From: an uncultured Eubacteriales bacterium
GTDB taxonomy: Bacteria; Bacillota; Clostridia; Christensenellales; Aristaeellaceae
DNA length: 64,000 nucleotides
Direction of reading: 5' to 3'
Assembly (NCBI GenBank): GCA_902765395.1
Contig: CACWZP010000001.1
Span: 124,001 to 188,000, forward strand
The first letter of the stretch is position 1, and the number at the start of each line of letters is the position of its first letter. The translations under genes and the position numbers were made by a program. The notes under the pieces are model-generated. The model was not told where the DNA came from. It made no database searches and saw only the letters and a list, made by a program, of their open reading frames with translations. Positions 1-8,562 of the stretch are shown in pieces.

Positions 1-968
1 TACGGGATTCTACCCCAGTCCACTCCTGAGTTTACACTATCACGAACAATATAATCAAGACGGTCAGCATCAAATGGGCCATCTATAATCCGGTGTATTC
101 CAGTCCAAAATTGGTCTTTTTCCTCAAGAATTGCAAATGTAAACTCATATATTGTGATATAATATGGAATGTAATCAGGCTTGCATTGTTTTAGTGTCTT
201 AACAAAGCAACTAGAGAATGCTGTTTCTAAGAATTCCAGACCTATAGCCTCATGCAATGCTGGTGCCTTTCGATTAGTGGCACTTTTGATATAGCGTTCT
301 TTGGTTGCTCGACCAGAAAAATGATTAATAAGGTTAAAGAAATCCTGCTGTTTTTTAGTCCTATCCGAAGCCATATCGATATTCTCTCTCATTGTTGTCA
401 GAACATCTTCAATAATATGACTAAATGGGGGATGCCCAACATCATGAAACAATGCTGCAATTCGTATTGCTTCTAAAATGCATATATAGAGATATCGATG
501 ATTCTCGTCGGATAAATCTGGAATAAAATGCATTAATGCTTTATCAATTTCATTGCTGACGTCTTTATTTAGTGTTGTACTATCAAAACGATGTAGACGG
601 TTTAAACGGTCAATATATCCTCTAACTTCTGAAATTTGATATACTGGCAGATTTATGGGGTTCTTTTTAATATCATTCCAAAGAATATCAAATCGCTTGC
701 TTGCGTCTTGAAAGAAAAGATCAATTGTATCCTTTTCAGAATTTGCAACAGCATAATGGAACATCTCAGCTGCTAACTGCATTGTCCCAATTGAATGTTC
801 ATATCTTTTTGTTCGATTTGAAGGAAAAGTCATATAGACTGTTGAACTTTGATAAACATCATGCAGTCGGTAAAAAAACGCTGTTGAGGCCATGTCAGAC
901 TCTAATTGACTTAAGTAAATGGTATCATGTATACTATCAGTAATTTGGCGTAGGCGTCTCTTTTCCAT
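1..968 (-). CDS. HD-domain phosphohydrolase (dGTPase-like), C-terminus cut by window edge
   Basis: The minus-strand frame is open from an ATG at 968 to the window edge, about 322 codons. Motifs of the HD superfamily of metal-dependent phosphohydrolases are present: an RYEHSIGT segment near residue 55, the HD signature AALFHDVGHPPFSH near residue 182, and a DADRLDYIVRDS segment near the cut end, as in dGTP triphosphohydrolase-like proteins. These enzymes hydrolyse nucleotides or nucleotide phosphates in the cytoplasm; the substrate cannot be told here. An AAGGAGAAG Shine-Dalgarno lies 5 nt before the ATG. The coding strand is AT-rich, unlike the next genes at 1.2-4.8 kb. The family is secure, the substrate is not. 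Confidence 0.85.
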   Translation of the reverse strand, partial: MEKRRLRQITDSIHDTIYLSQLESDMASTAFFYRLHDVYQSSTVYMTFPSNRTKRYEHSIGTMQLAAEMFHYAVANSEKDTIDLFFQDASKRFDILWNDIKKNPINLPVYQISEVRGYIDRLNRLHRFDSTTLNKDVSNEIDKALMHFIPDLSDENHRYLYICILEAIRIAALFHDVGHPPFSHIIEDVLTTMRENIDMASDRTKKQQDFFNLINHFSGRATKERYIKSATNRKAPALHEAIGLEFLETAFSSCFVKTLKQCKPDYIPYYITIYEFTFAILEEKDQFWTGIHRIIDGPFDADRLDYIVRDSVNSGVDWGRIP

Positions 969-1176
969 GGTTGCTTCTCCTTCATCTTTGTATTATGTTA
1001 TGTTTTTACACAATACATTTCACTTTTTACCCAATATTATGAGTCACATCCTAAAGCTTTAAAAACTCCTTCTCCTTCCCGCACAAAACCTTTTAATGTA
1101 TCATGCTTTGTCATATAGATTGTCTTTATCTACCATTATAGACAATATATACCATCGATTTGCAAGTGCTTTTCTT

Positions 1177-2541
1177 TCATTTTTCTTTCATCAAGCTATT
1201 ACCCTGACTCGCTATGGTACATTCCAGGCATCGCTCTATGGCATTGTGAAAACCCTTAGGTGTAGCGGGGAAGCCATCATCTTCGCTTTCACGATTCCAA
1301 AACCGGTTTGGTCGTATCACAGGGTGCTTGTCCAGTATTTCGCAGATATAGCCGGCCGCCGTCTCCGTGGCCTTGCCCGTCTCGTGAGTGCCATAGTAAT
1401 TAAGGACCTGCCCACAGTTCTCCCTTGCCTTTTCCGGCGTGGTCTGGCGAATCAATGCGTCCAACTCTGCGGGCGTCCGGGCGCACCAATACGGGGTGTC
1501 CAGCGGGTTGACGCACAGCTTCCGGCTGTACTTGATATACTCGTCGATGTCCGCCACATAGAGCCATATGGGCTTCCCGCGCAGTGCGAAATCCCCGGCG
1601 GCGCAGGAATAGTCCGAGATCATGGCATCGGCCACCCGGAGCAGCTCCGCCATCTCCGGGTAATCGGTCATATCCCGAAGGCGCAGGGACTTTGGCAGAT
1701 GCTCCATATTCAGCCCCAGGGACAGATAGTGCGCCCGGACCAGGCATACCCAGCGCTCGCGGGTGGTTTCCTCCAGAACGTCCAGCACGTGGAGGAGGTC
1801 CAGCGTGACGGTCTCACGGCGTTCCTCCCGCTGATTCAAATCCCGATAGGTGGGCGCGAAGAGCAGGATCTTTGTCTTGGGTTCGATATTGAGTTTCTCC
1901 CGAATTCTCATCTCATCTGACGGATCATTCCTCACCAGGATGTCGTTGCGGGGCAGGCCCACGTCCAGATACGGCCCCTTGAAGTGGTAGGCCATGCGCA
2001 GGAACCGCTTACCGAAATCCGAGCCGGTGGTGGCCGCCGAGGCGTGGGATTCCACCATGCGGTTGTACAGCCTGTCCTTCTTCGTGAAGCCGCCGTGCTT
2101 GAACACGCGGTCGTGGTGCGGGGAATACAGATACGTCTGCTCGCGGCCCAGCCTAAGCCAGTCGTACTTCTGCCAGTTGTCCACGATCACCCGCGCGCAG
2201 CCCAGAAACAGGAAGGACATGGGCGTCTTCCACTCTACGCAGCGAACGTAATCCGGAATGTCATACTTCGCCTTCGCCGCCGCCACGTCCTTGAACAGCC
2301 AGACCAATGAAGTCTGCGGTCTCATTTCGTGCAGGGCTTCGCAGATGTACTTGGGATTGTCGTTATACGAGCGCATGTTGTACGAGCTGAACACTACCAG
2401 GTCGTTATCAATGCCCCATTGGGCCCGATTGTCCCGCATGGCGCGGTTCTTCCTGCGCTCAAACCACTGGGAGAATATGCGATACAGGTGCTTGTGCTGC
2501 TTGCAGTAAAGCCGAAATGCCTGTTTCTGTTTATTCAGCAT
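1177..2541 (-). CDS. CDP-glycerol/CDP-polyol phosphotransferase family protein (TagB/TagF-like)
   Basis: About 454 residues. The C-terminal half has the CDP-glycerol glycerophosphotransferase signatures: FAPTYRD near residue 230 and a later ISDYSCAAGDFALRGKP segment with the DYS and KP positions. Family members move polyol-phosphate units from a CDP-activated donor onto teichoic-acid-like or capsular polymers at the inner membrane face. I chose the ATG at 2541 because it overlaps the stop of the upstream kinase gene as TGATG and sits behind GGGGTGA; a longer reading frame (to 2616) would begin inside that kinase gene. It is the third gene of a coupled cassette with a nucleotidyltransferase and an FGGY kinase. 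The exact polyol is unknown. Confidence 0.85.
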   Translation of the reverse strand: MLNKQKQAFRLYCKQHKHLYRIFSQWFERRKNRAMRDNRAQWGIDNDLVVFSSYNMRSYNDNPKYICEALHEMRPQTSLVWLFKDVAAAKAKYDIPDYVRCVEWKTPMSFLFLGCARVIVDNWQKYDWLRLGREQTYLYSPHHDRVFKHGGFTKKDRLYNRMVESHASAATTGSDFGKRFLRMAYHFKGPYLDVGLPRNDILVRNDPSDEMRIREKLNIEPKTKILLFAPTYRDLNQREERRETVTLDLLHVLDVLEETTRERWVCLVRAHYLSLGLNMEHLPKSLRLRDMTDYPEMAELLRVADAMISDYSCAAGDFALRGKPIWLYVADIDEYIKYSRKLCVNPLDTPYWCARTPAELDALIRQTTPEKARENCGQVLNYYGTHETGKATETAAGYICEILDKHPVIRPNRFWNRESEDDGFPATPKGFHNAIERCLECTIASQGNSLMKEK

Positions 2542-4082
2542 CACTTCACCCCATTTCGTACCTTCGCCAGCGCGGGAAACGCCCGGTCGGAGAGGCCTTC
2601 CAGGCAGTTCAACCACGCACGATAGCTTTCCGTGTACATCTCGATATGGCCCGGATTCGGCTCATACCGGCGCTTCATACGTACCATGCCGCGCACCGCG
2701 TCCTTCAGGCTGGAATACAGGCCCGCGCCAGTGGCGGCGATCATCGCCGCGCCGAGGGCGCTGGCCTCCTGGGAGGCGATGGTTTCCACGGGACAGCCGT
2801 ACACGTCGGCCTGCATCTGGTTCCAGAGATCGGAACGGGCCGCGCCGCCCAGCAGCCGGATGGAGGCGAACGTCTGCCCGCTGGCTTCGAGAATCTGCCG
2901 CATTTCGTAGCATATGCCCTCCAGCGCGGAGTGCACCAGGGCGGCGCGCGTCGTGCTCAGGGAAGCGCCGATCCAGCCGCCCCGGATGGCGTCGTCCGCT
3001 TTCGGATAGATGCTGCCCGCCATCAGCGGCAGAAAGCACAGCCCGCCGGAGCCGATGGGAACGCCGGCCGCTTCCCCGTCCATCTTTGTGTAGATGTCGT
3101 CATGGCTGAACGTCCCCGCGGGATACAGCATATCCCGCACCCATCGGAACGCGGAGGCTGCCACCGGCACGGCGACCTCGCTGGCGAAGCCGCCACCCGG
3201 ATAATGGATGATGTAATAGCAACTCAGCGGATCGGGAATCGGGGCCTCGGACCAGGTCATAAAGACCCCGGCGGTGCCCATGCACAGCGTGCCGATTTCG
3301 GCGATGCCATGATTCCCCGCGCCGAGAGCCGCGCAGCACTGGTCCACCGCGCCCTGATAGAGTGGTGTTCCTACTTTCAGCCCCGTCCGCTCCGCCGCGT
3401 CCGGCGTCACCCGACCAACCAGGGTTCCGGGGGCGTGGAGCACGGGGAACATATCCGGGTTCAGGCCAAAGACTTCAAGCAATTCGGGATCGAGCTCCAG
3501 GGTGGCGCTGTCATGGGAGAGCCACCAGCCGCCGTCCGTGTGGTCCACCGTCACTTCCTCCGCGCCGAACGCACGAAGCAGTATGGCTTGTGGATTGGCG
3601 AGCCTGTGAATCCTTCCGTACAGGTCGGGCGCGTGCTCCCGCAGCCACAGCAGCTTCGCCCCGGAGAGCAGCGCATCCAATGGACGGAAGGTGCGTCGGT
3701 AGAGGTCCGCCTCCGTCATGCCGTGCGCCGCCAACTGTTTGCGCATCCACGGAAACATCTCCAGCCCGCGAGCGTCCTGCCACACGATGATGTTGGTCAG
3801 GAAATTGCCGCTTCTGTCCATGGGGGCGAAGGTGGTCTGCGTGCCGGTGGTGGTGACGCCGACAATCCGCGAGGCATCGATGTCGCCTTTGATAATCGCG
3901 CCGCGCACGGCGTCCCACGCACCCTTGATCAGCTGAACCGGGTCCTGCTCCGCGTGGCCGTCCGGGGTGTACACGGTCAGCATCTCCCGGTAGTCCTGGG
4001 TGACGACGTTGCCCTGCGCGTCGAAGATAACGCAGCGCACGCCGCCGGTTCCGGCGTCAATCGCCGCAATGTATTGGCTCAT
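2541..4082 (-). CDS. FGGY-family carbohydrate/polyol kinase
   Basis: 513 residues, the normal length for FGGY kinases. The N-terminal phosphate-binding segment AAIDAGTGGVRCVIFD starts near residue 6, an IVWQDARG segment lies near residue 97, and the C-terminal nucleotide-binding motif LLGGAARSDLW is near residue 420. The enzyme phosphorylates a sugar or polyol with ATP. GGAGG lies 6 nt before the ATG. The gene overlaps the cytidylyltransferase gene upstream by 26 nt and the phosphotransferase downstream by one base, so the three are probably translated together. In that setting it most likely makes the polyol phosphate that is then activated with CTP; this role is inferred from context. Confidence 0.88.
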   Translation of the reverse strand: MSQYIAAIDAGTGGVRCVIFDAQGNVVTQDYREMLTVYTPDGHAEQDPVQLIKGAWDAVRGAIIKGDIDASRIVGVTTTGTQTTFAPMDRSGNFLTNIIVWQDARGLEMFPWMRKQLAAHGMTEADLYRRTFRPLDALLSGAKLLWLREHAPDLYGRIHRLANPQAILLRAFGAEEVTVDHTDGGWWLSHDSATLELDPELLEVFGLNPDMFPVLHAPGTLVGRVTPDAAERTGLKVGTPLYQGAVDQCCAALGAGNHGIAEIGTLCMGTAGVFMTWSEAPIPDPLSCYYIIHYPGGGFASEVAVPVAASAFRWVRDMLYPAGTFSHDDIYTKMDGEAAGVPIGSGGLCFLPLMAGSIYPKADDAIRGGWIGASLSTTRAALVHSALEGICYEMRQILEASGQTFASIRLLGGAARSDLWNQMQADVYGCPVETIASQEASALGAAMIAATGAGLYSSLKDAVRGMVRMKRRYEPNPGHIEMYTESYRAWLNCLEGLSDRAFPALAKVRNGVK

Positions 4083-4797
4083 GTTCTGCCTCCTTCTGTT
4101 TCAGCAAGAGATAGCCCTCGAACAAATCCCGGTCGTGGCTGGTGGTGATCTTCATGCGGCCCGGTTCCGAACCGGGGACGTACCAGGCCTTGCGCCCGTC
4201 GGCCAGCCACAGGGTGAGGGTGTAGTCGGTCTCGGTGAGGACATGGCCCCGTTCCTCCAGCCGGCGATACAGGTCGTACAGTTCGCCGTACCGGAATGCC
4301 CAGGGGGTGTTCAGCTCGATGTACTTCTCCTTCGGCGCGTCCAGGTCTGCCCAGCCCTCGCCGCCGCCCTGGGCCATGCAAATGCGTATGGGGTGCATGG
4401 TGTAGCAGCACCCCTTTTCCTTGCAGAGCGCGATGGAGGCGGCAATGTCCTCCAGGGACACCAGCGGGCTGACGCCCATGTGCAGCACGAAGATATCGCC
4501 GTCGCTCAGGCCGCTGCGCAGGGCATAAACCCCGTTTCGTATGGAGACGGGACAGGTATCTCCGCCCGCCGTGATCCAGCGGATCTTGTCAATCCTGTAG
4601 TCGCGAACGATGTTGATGACGCGGTCTTTTTCCTCCGGCTGGCAGACGATCTGGATGGCGTCGATGTCCGGCGACCGCTGGAAGGTTTCCAGCGTCCAGG
4701 CCAGCACGGGCTTGCCCAGTACCTCGATAAACTGCTTCGGTACCTCCGCGCCAAAGCGTTTGCCCTGCCCAGCGGCAAGGATGGTTGCAATGTTCAT
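4057..4797 (-). CDS. IspD/TarI-like cytidylyltransferase
   Basis: 246 residues. The N-terminal nucleotide-binding motif AAGQGKRFGAEVPKQF and the C-terminal GSEPGRMKITTSHDRDLFEG segment are those of IspD/TarI nucleotidyltransferases, which join CTP to a methylerythritol or ribitol phosphate. The mid-protein HDxxRP-type active-site segment reads HMGVSP, so the usual Asp and Arg are missing and the substrate may differ from both. No isoprenoid genes are nearby; the kinase and CDP-polyol transferase downstream argue for an envelope role. GGGAAGGAT precedes the ATG. It is first in the cassette. The family is confident, the exact substrate is open. Confidence 0.82.
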   Translation of the reverse strand: MNIATILAAGQGKRFGAEVPKQFIEVLGKPVLAWTLETFQRSPDIDAIQIVCQPEEKDRVINIVRDYRIDKIRWITAGGDTCPVSIRNGVYALRSGLSDGDIFVLHMGVSPLVSLEDIAASIALCKEKGCCYTMHPIRICMAQGGGEGWADLDAPKEKYIELNTPWAFRYGELYDLYRRLEERGHVLTETDYTLTLWLADGRKAWYVPGSEPGRMKITTSHDRDLFEGYLLLKQKEAEHEPIHCGD

Positions 4798-5108
4798 CTT
4801 ATATCCTTCCCGTAGTCTTGTTGTACTACTTTCAGAAACAATGAAGTCATATCTTTGGCTGAATAGTAGATTAGTGCAATCTCATGATATATGTACATAA
4901 TCCAGCAGTTATATAAACACATTATGCCTATAAGAGAATGAACTGATTGTATATGGCAAAAAAATGTAGATAACAGGCAAATTTATTGAAAGTGAATTCA
5001 GAAAGGTAAAGGAATCACTGAGGAAAACAATAAAGTGCAAGTAATACATCAGATGATAGTGCATTGAAGTGTTTGGGATTTCTCATAACCAAATAAGATA
5101 ACCACCCT
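4798..5108. other. AT-rich intergenic stretch between cytidylyltransferase and xre genes
   Basis: About 310 nt, strongly AT-rich, marking the left edge of the AT-rich accessory block. It should hold the promoter of the minus-strand cassette ending at 1177, but no convincing -35/-10 pair was found. The right end contains the terminator of the gene at 5109. No coding potential seen. Confidence 0.5.
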
Positions 5109-5119
5109 TTATGGGTGGT
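5091..5119 (-). terminator. Intrinsic terminator of the agr/xre operon
   Basis: In the minus-strand transcript ACCACCC (5119-5113), a 5-nt loop and GGGTGGT (5107-5101) form a perfect 7-bp stem, followed by the U-rich run TATCTTATTT. The stem overlaps the stop codon of the xre gene. Confidence 0.75.
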
Positions 5120-5411
5120 CATGGTTTAATGCATTACTGATGTATAACTGACAGATTGCCCGAAGACAGTTTTGATCTTGTCGAGAGAGTGAACTTATGA
5201 CGATTGTTGATTGTGTATCGATACCCAGCAAATAATCTGCCGTAACTGAAAACAGTTTGGCAAGATGAACTACATTGCCTACAGATGGATCTGAGACTTC
5301 ATTTTCCCAGTTCTTTATGCTCTTAACGCTGACTCCGAGCTCTCGCGCAAGCCTTGACTGAGACCATCCAATTTTTTGCCGCATCTCAAGAATACGTAAT
5401 CCGATCATCAT
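5109..5411 (-). CDS. XRE-family helix-turn-helix regulator
   Basis: About 100 residues. Residues 8-60 form a Cro/C1-type helix-turn-helix with the core SQSRLARELGVSVKSIKNWEN, followed by the common LAKLFSVTADYLLG tail. It is a probable cytoplasmic DNA-binding repressor. Two tandem ATGs (5411 and 5408) follow GGGGTG; the second has the better spacing. It lies 70 nt after agrB in the same direction, so it is either the last gene of the agr operon or has its own promoter in the gap. The inverted repeat at 5452-5468 is a candidate operator. Confidence 0.82.
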   Translation of the reverse strand: MMIGLRILEMRQKIGWSQSRLARELGVSVKSIKNWENEVSDPSVGNVVHLAKLFSVTADYLLGIDTQSTIVISSLSRQDQNCLRAICQLYISNALNHDHP

Positions 5412-5451
5412 AGGACACCCCGGCTTTTTCCGTATTATATAATGCAAGCAG

Positions 5452-5468
5452 GGGTATTATAATTACCC
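5452..5468. promoter_or_regulatory. Inverted repeat upstream of xre, candidate operator
   Basis: GGGTA, 7 nt of AT, TACCC. On the minus strand it encloses a TATAAT-like element in the 70-nt gap between agrB and the xre gene. Autoregulation by the XRE protein is inferred from position only. Confidence 0.35.
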
Positions 5469-5481
5469 AAGAATGGAATAT

Positions 5482-6054
5482 TCATTCCACATCTGAGGGG
5501 TGTGTCCACTCTGCGGCATATCTGGATATTGCTGACAGAAATAAACCAAGGGAGAAGACGCTAATTAGTGGACATCTAAATAGAAGAAGAAGAGTTTGAG
5601 CAATAGCTGCCACAATCGTAGCCCCCCTTGAACAACGAGTAAACAAAGGCAGATTCTTTCTCAAAAAAAGCCGTTTCGGATGCAATACAACTGGGTATCT
5701 AAACAAAACCCAAAATGAGAGGCTGTTCATGACAAGCAAGATTTCAATAGAGAAATGGAGCTTCAACAATATCAGTGAAATGCTTAATGCAGTAATCATG
5801 GTAAGGATACAACTGAGACGGGTCTGAGTATGATAACCTCCACCTATTGTTTGATTTGTATAAAAAATCGAAATCAAGATGGCAGCATTATGGGTAGAAC
5901 AGAACAACCAGCCAACAACAATTAGTACAGTTAAACTAAAGAAGGTGTAAATCATTGTGCTTACACCGTAAAATAGAATCTGCGTGTCTCTGCAATCATT
6001 GTGAATATGCTTTACCAATCTACTCGTCAAACTATTAGAAATAGAGTGTATCAT
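5482..6054 (-). CDS. agrB: AgrB-type peptide-processing membrane endopeptidase
   Basis: 190 residues with several hydrophobic segments. It contains the AgrB active-site block GGGYHTQTRLSC: His75 and Cys82 match the spacing of the catalytic His and Cys of the family (His-x6-Cys). AgrB is an integral-membrane cysteine protease that trims the C-terminus of the AgrD propeptide and forms the cyclic thiolactone. The ATG overlaps the agrC stop as ATGA behind GGAGG, so translation is coupled. Its likely substrate is the small agrD-like gene at 8340-8489 on the opposite strand. High confidence. Confidence 0.9.
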   Translation of the reverse strand: MIHSISNSLTSRLVKHIHNDCRDTQILFYGVSTMIYTFFSLTVLIVVGWLFCSTHNAAILISIFYTNQTIGGGYHTQTRLSCILTMITALSISLILLKLHFSIEILLVMNSLSFWVLFRYPVVLHPKRLFLRKNLPLFTRCSRGATIVAAIAQTLLLLFRCPLISVFSLGLFLSAISRYAAEWTHPSDVE

Positions 6055-7367
6055 GTAATACCTCCCATATAAGGCAGTGTTATTTCTGCAGTAAAAACAG
6101 AATCCTTCTTATTAAAATAGCATACGCCCTCCGCCTGTTCAACGATATGCATGATGCTTAGAATTCCATAACCATTACTATTGTTCCGCTTTGATGAAAA
6201 GAATGTATCTCTATATGTCCTTAATGGCTTGTTATCGGTGGGATTAGAGCATGTGATATAGAGGACATCTCTACTACGAGAGAACGAAAAGTGAATCCGC
6301 TTATCGAGACTTTGATGAGGAAGACGACAAATTGCTTCAATAGCATTATCCAATAAATTCCCAACAATGGAACAGAAGGAAGGCTCGTTTATTGGCAATT
6401 CATTGAGTGGATAGGGAGAATACTCAAAGCTAATTCCAAGCTGTTTCATATAAGCTGCTTTTGCCGAGAGTAAAGCATCAACGGCGACACAACCCGTTAA
6501 ATACTGAACTGGCAGAGCGGTTATTTTCAGACCTTTAAGATAAACGCCGCTTTCTTCTATCTTGCCCTCATCAATCATCGCCTGTAAGGTACTGAACTGA
6601 TGCTTCATATCATGCCTAAGTTCCAGAATACTCTGATACAGACTGCGCATTTCATTTAGATGTGTTTCTTTTAAAGCTGTGATTTTGACTTGCAGTTCCA
6701 AGTCCGCTTTCTCCTTCGCCTTGGAAGATAGTAGCTCAAATAGTATAAGAAGGCCAGAAATGATAAACAGGAGACAGAACAGGGTGATAAAAACAGGCTT
6801 TTGAGGAACTAACTCTTGCCAACTCAAATTGTACTGCATTTCGATGGCTAATAAGGCAACGATGTTAAGTACAATAAAGAGAAGCAAAGAGGGCCAGGAC
6901 ATCGATTCTTGATGGAGCCTCACTTTTGAAACGGTGTAAAGAACAACAAACATTAAAACGTTAGCAAGAAGGACGTGGCATAACCTCAACATAGAAGGCA
7001 CCATTATAGCGTCCCCAGATACCCCAGCAAAGTTTATGAACATAGATAAAGTAGAACTTGCGATTGTCACGATTATAAGTTCAACAACCGCGTTCCATAG
7101 AACAATTACATACCACTTGGAATCAAAGACATAGAGCGAATAGATAAAGGGGAAAATTATCACGACACTATCAGTAATTAAAATCGGAAACCACATATAG
7201 AGAGAGTAAAAAAGCCCAACAGCGACAATTGTAAGAACAGATGCGAGATTGATCTCGCGAGTATTGCGATTTGGTTTTGTTGCAAGCATCCTTCGTAGGA
7301 AAAAAACATGTAACCATCCTTCAAATAGATTAATAAATATTTCAAAAACAGTCCAAATCACATTCAC
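6051..7367 (-). CDS. agrC: AgrC-type sensor histidine kinase
   Basis: 438 residues. The N-terminal half (about 1-215) has six or seven membrane segments, a linker coiled coil follows at 215-245, and the C-terminus is a GHKL ATPase. The H-box is ELRHDMKHQF with His252, the N-box is GNLLDNAIEA near 336-345, and a glycine-rich NGYGILSI segment is near 398. It should sense the cyclic peptide outside the cell and phosphorylate the response regulator. The start is GTG at 7367, behind GGGAGG and overlapping the agrA stop. Gene order and domain form match AgrC-class HPK10 kinases. Confidence 0.9.
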   Translation of the reverse strand: MNVIWTVFEIFINLFEGWLHVFFLRRMLATKPNRNTREINLASVLTIVAVGLFYSLYMWFPILITDSVVIIFPFIYSLYVFDSKWYVIVLWNAVVELIIVTIASSTLSMFINFAGVSGDAIMVPSMLRLCHVLLANVLMFVVLYTVSKVRLHQESMSWPSLLLFIVLNIVALLAIEMQYNLSWQELVPQKPVFITLFCLLFIISGLLILFELLSSKAKEKADLELQVKITALKETHLNEMRSLYQSILELRHDMKHQFSTLQAMIDEGKIEESGVYLKGLKITALPVQYLTGCVAVDALLSAKAAYMKQLGISFEYSPYPLNELPINEPSFCSIVGNLLDNAIEAICRLPHQSLDKRIHFSFSRSRDVLYITCSNPTDNKPLRTYRDTFFSSKRNNSNGYGILSIMHIVEQAEGVCYFNKKDSVFTAEITLPYMGGIT

Positions 7368-8101
7368 TTAATGTTTCCTCCCTGATATAATAGCTTGAAC
7401 TGGTGAAACACAGTGTCGCGAAATTTAAGGCTTATGGGGGCTTCTTGATTGTTTGTCAGTGTAACAGAAGTTCTTGTCAACCTTTGTACATACAAAAGAT
7501 TTACAATATAGCTCTGATGGCATTGTACAAATATGTCAGGAGGCAGATCCTTAAGCAGCTCACCAATTTTCTTACGAATCGTAATGATGGAGTTTTCGTC
7601 GTTAACAGTGTGAATACTTAAATAGTGAGCACGTGATTCGATGTAAACGATTGACTTATAAGCAACTCTATATATTTGTTGTTTGTTTTCCAGTATGATG
7701 AATGAACCAGATGATGCTATCTGCCATTGTCGGTATGCGATGTTCAGGCATTCAAAGACTTGGACATCGGATACAGGTTTGGCTAAAAAACGCAGTGCAT
7801 TGACTTTATAACCATCAATAGCGTATTCATCATAATTCGAAACAAAAACAATAACTACCTGATCATTAAGCATACGTAACTGCGTTGCCACTTGGAGGCC
7901 ACTTAATTCGGCAGGAAATTGAATGTCAAGGAAAACCAAATCGTATATCGTGTGGCTGCTTAAGGAATCAAGCATATCTTCAGAGGATTTAAAAACATCA
8001 TATGCTATGCTATTATTTCCTGTTTGTTTTTTCCATCTGTCAATAGATTCTTTGATTGCATTTGCGTAATGGATTTCGTCATCACAAATCAATATACGCA
8101 T
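7364..8101 (-). CDS. agrA: AgrA-type LytTR response regulator
   Basis: 245 residues from the ATG at 8101, preceded by AAAGGAG; the frame extends 20 codons further upstream without a better start. Residues 1-125 are a receiver domain with acidic residues at 8-9, the phospho-acceptor Asp59 in VFLDIQF and a conserved Lys in FLAKPV. Residues 140-245 form a LytTR DNA-binding domain (IVYIESRAHYLSIHT, IFVQCHQSYIVNL). It should be phosphorylated by the adjacent kinase and activate target promoters such as agrD upstream. It is the first gene of agrA-agrC-agrB-xre, a different order from the staphylococcal BDCA. Confidence 0.9.
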   Translation of the reverse strand: MRILICDDEIHYANAIKESIDRWKKQTGNNSIAYDVFKSSEDMLDSLSSHTIYDLVFLDIQFPAELSGLQVATQLRMLNDQVVIVFVSNYDEYAIDGYKVNALRFLAKPVSDVQVFECLNIAYRQWQIASSGSFIILENKQQIYRVAYKSIVYIESRAHYLSIHTVNDENSIITIRKKIGELLKDLPPDIFVQCHQSYIVNLLYVQRLTRTSVTLTNNQEAPISLKFRDTVFHQFKLLYQGGNIK

Positions 8102-8263
8102 GTGAAGGACTCTCCTTTCATATACTAATGGTATTATAGAATAGATTTGACAGCAAATCAACTCTAATAACTAGCGAATGTGGACATTTCTTCTGTTTTT
8201 AGGAATATTTATTACACTTTTACTGCGTTATGATTTGATGTATGCCATAATGTATATATTTTT

Positions 8264-8271
8264 GCTATGAT
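8264..8271 (+). promoter_or_regulatory. Extended -10 promoter candidate for agrD
   Basis: TGC-TATGAT, an extended -10 element 69 nt upstream of the agrD ATG, in the 238-nt gap between the divergent agrA and agrD genes. No good -35 is visible, as expected for a promoter needing an activator such as AgrA. Specific LytTR direct repeats could not be called with confidence. Confidence 0.4.
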
Positions 8272-8339
8272 ACGCATAAATGCAAAAATTCTGTTAAAGT
8301 GTATGCTGAGAATAAGACATGGAAAGGAAGGGGTATTAC

Positions 8340-8489
8340 ATGTTAAACAAGCTATGCACTGTATTTGTAGAGCTTCTATTCAAATACGGATATTGGACAG
8401 CGGGATTGCCTAGTAGTCATACTTGCTTTGAAGACAATATACCCATGGAAAGAGAAGGAGAGAATGCAAAAACCACCAATAATCTTTGA
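8340..8489 (+). CDS. agrD: AgrD-like cyclic autoinducer propeptide (49 aa)
   Basis: A 49-codon frame, ATG at 8340 and TGA at 8487-8489, behind AAGGAAGGGG. Its layout is that of AgrD: a short amphipathic/aromatic N-terminal helix (residues 1-19), a core with one candidate thiolactone Cys at 29 (context SSHTCFEDNIP), and a highly charged acidic tail starting at Pro35 (MEREGEN). Cys6 lies in the helix. AgrB would cut near residues 33-35 and join the carboxyl to Cys29. The gene is divergent from agrA and separated from agrB, which is unusual. It is followed by a strong terminator, so it is a single-gene transcript. The exact mature peptide cannot be fixed by eye. Confidence 0.78.
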   Translation: MLNKLCTVFVELLFKYGYWTAGLPSSHTCFEDNIPMEREGENAKTTNNL

Positions 8490-8513
8490 TAATAAGCCTA
8501 TAACAATATAAGT

Positions 8514-8562
8514 GGAGGACTTGATAGGTAGCACTTATGCTTTATCATCAAGTCCTTTTTTT
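8514..8562 (+). terminator. Intrinsic terminator after agrD
   Basis: GGACTTGAT (8517-8525) pairs with ATCAAGTCC (8547-8555), followed immediately by seven T residues (8556-8562). It lies 27 nt after the agrD stop. Confidence 0.85.

Noticed and set aside
1096-1920. Long plus-strand frames over the polyol cassette (also 2517-4148)
   Set aside because: These are shadows of GC-rich minus-strand genes; none has motifs, while the minus frames match known enzymes.
8162-8339. LytTR/AgrA direct repeats upstream of agrD
   Set aside because: Some short GTTA and TTCTGTT words occur, but no pair with the 12-13 nt spacing could be defended.
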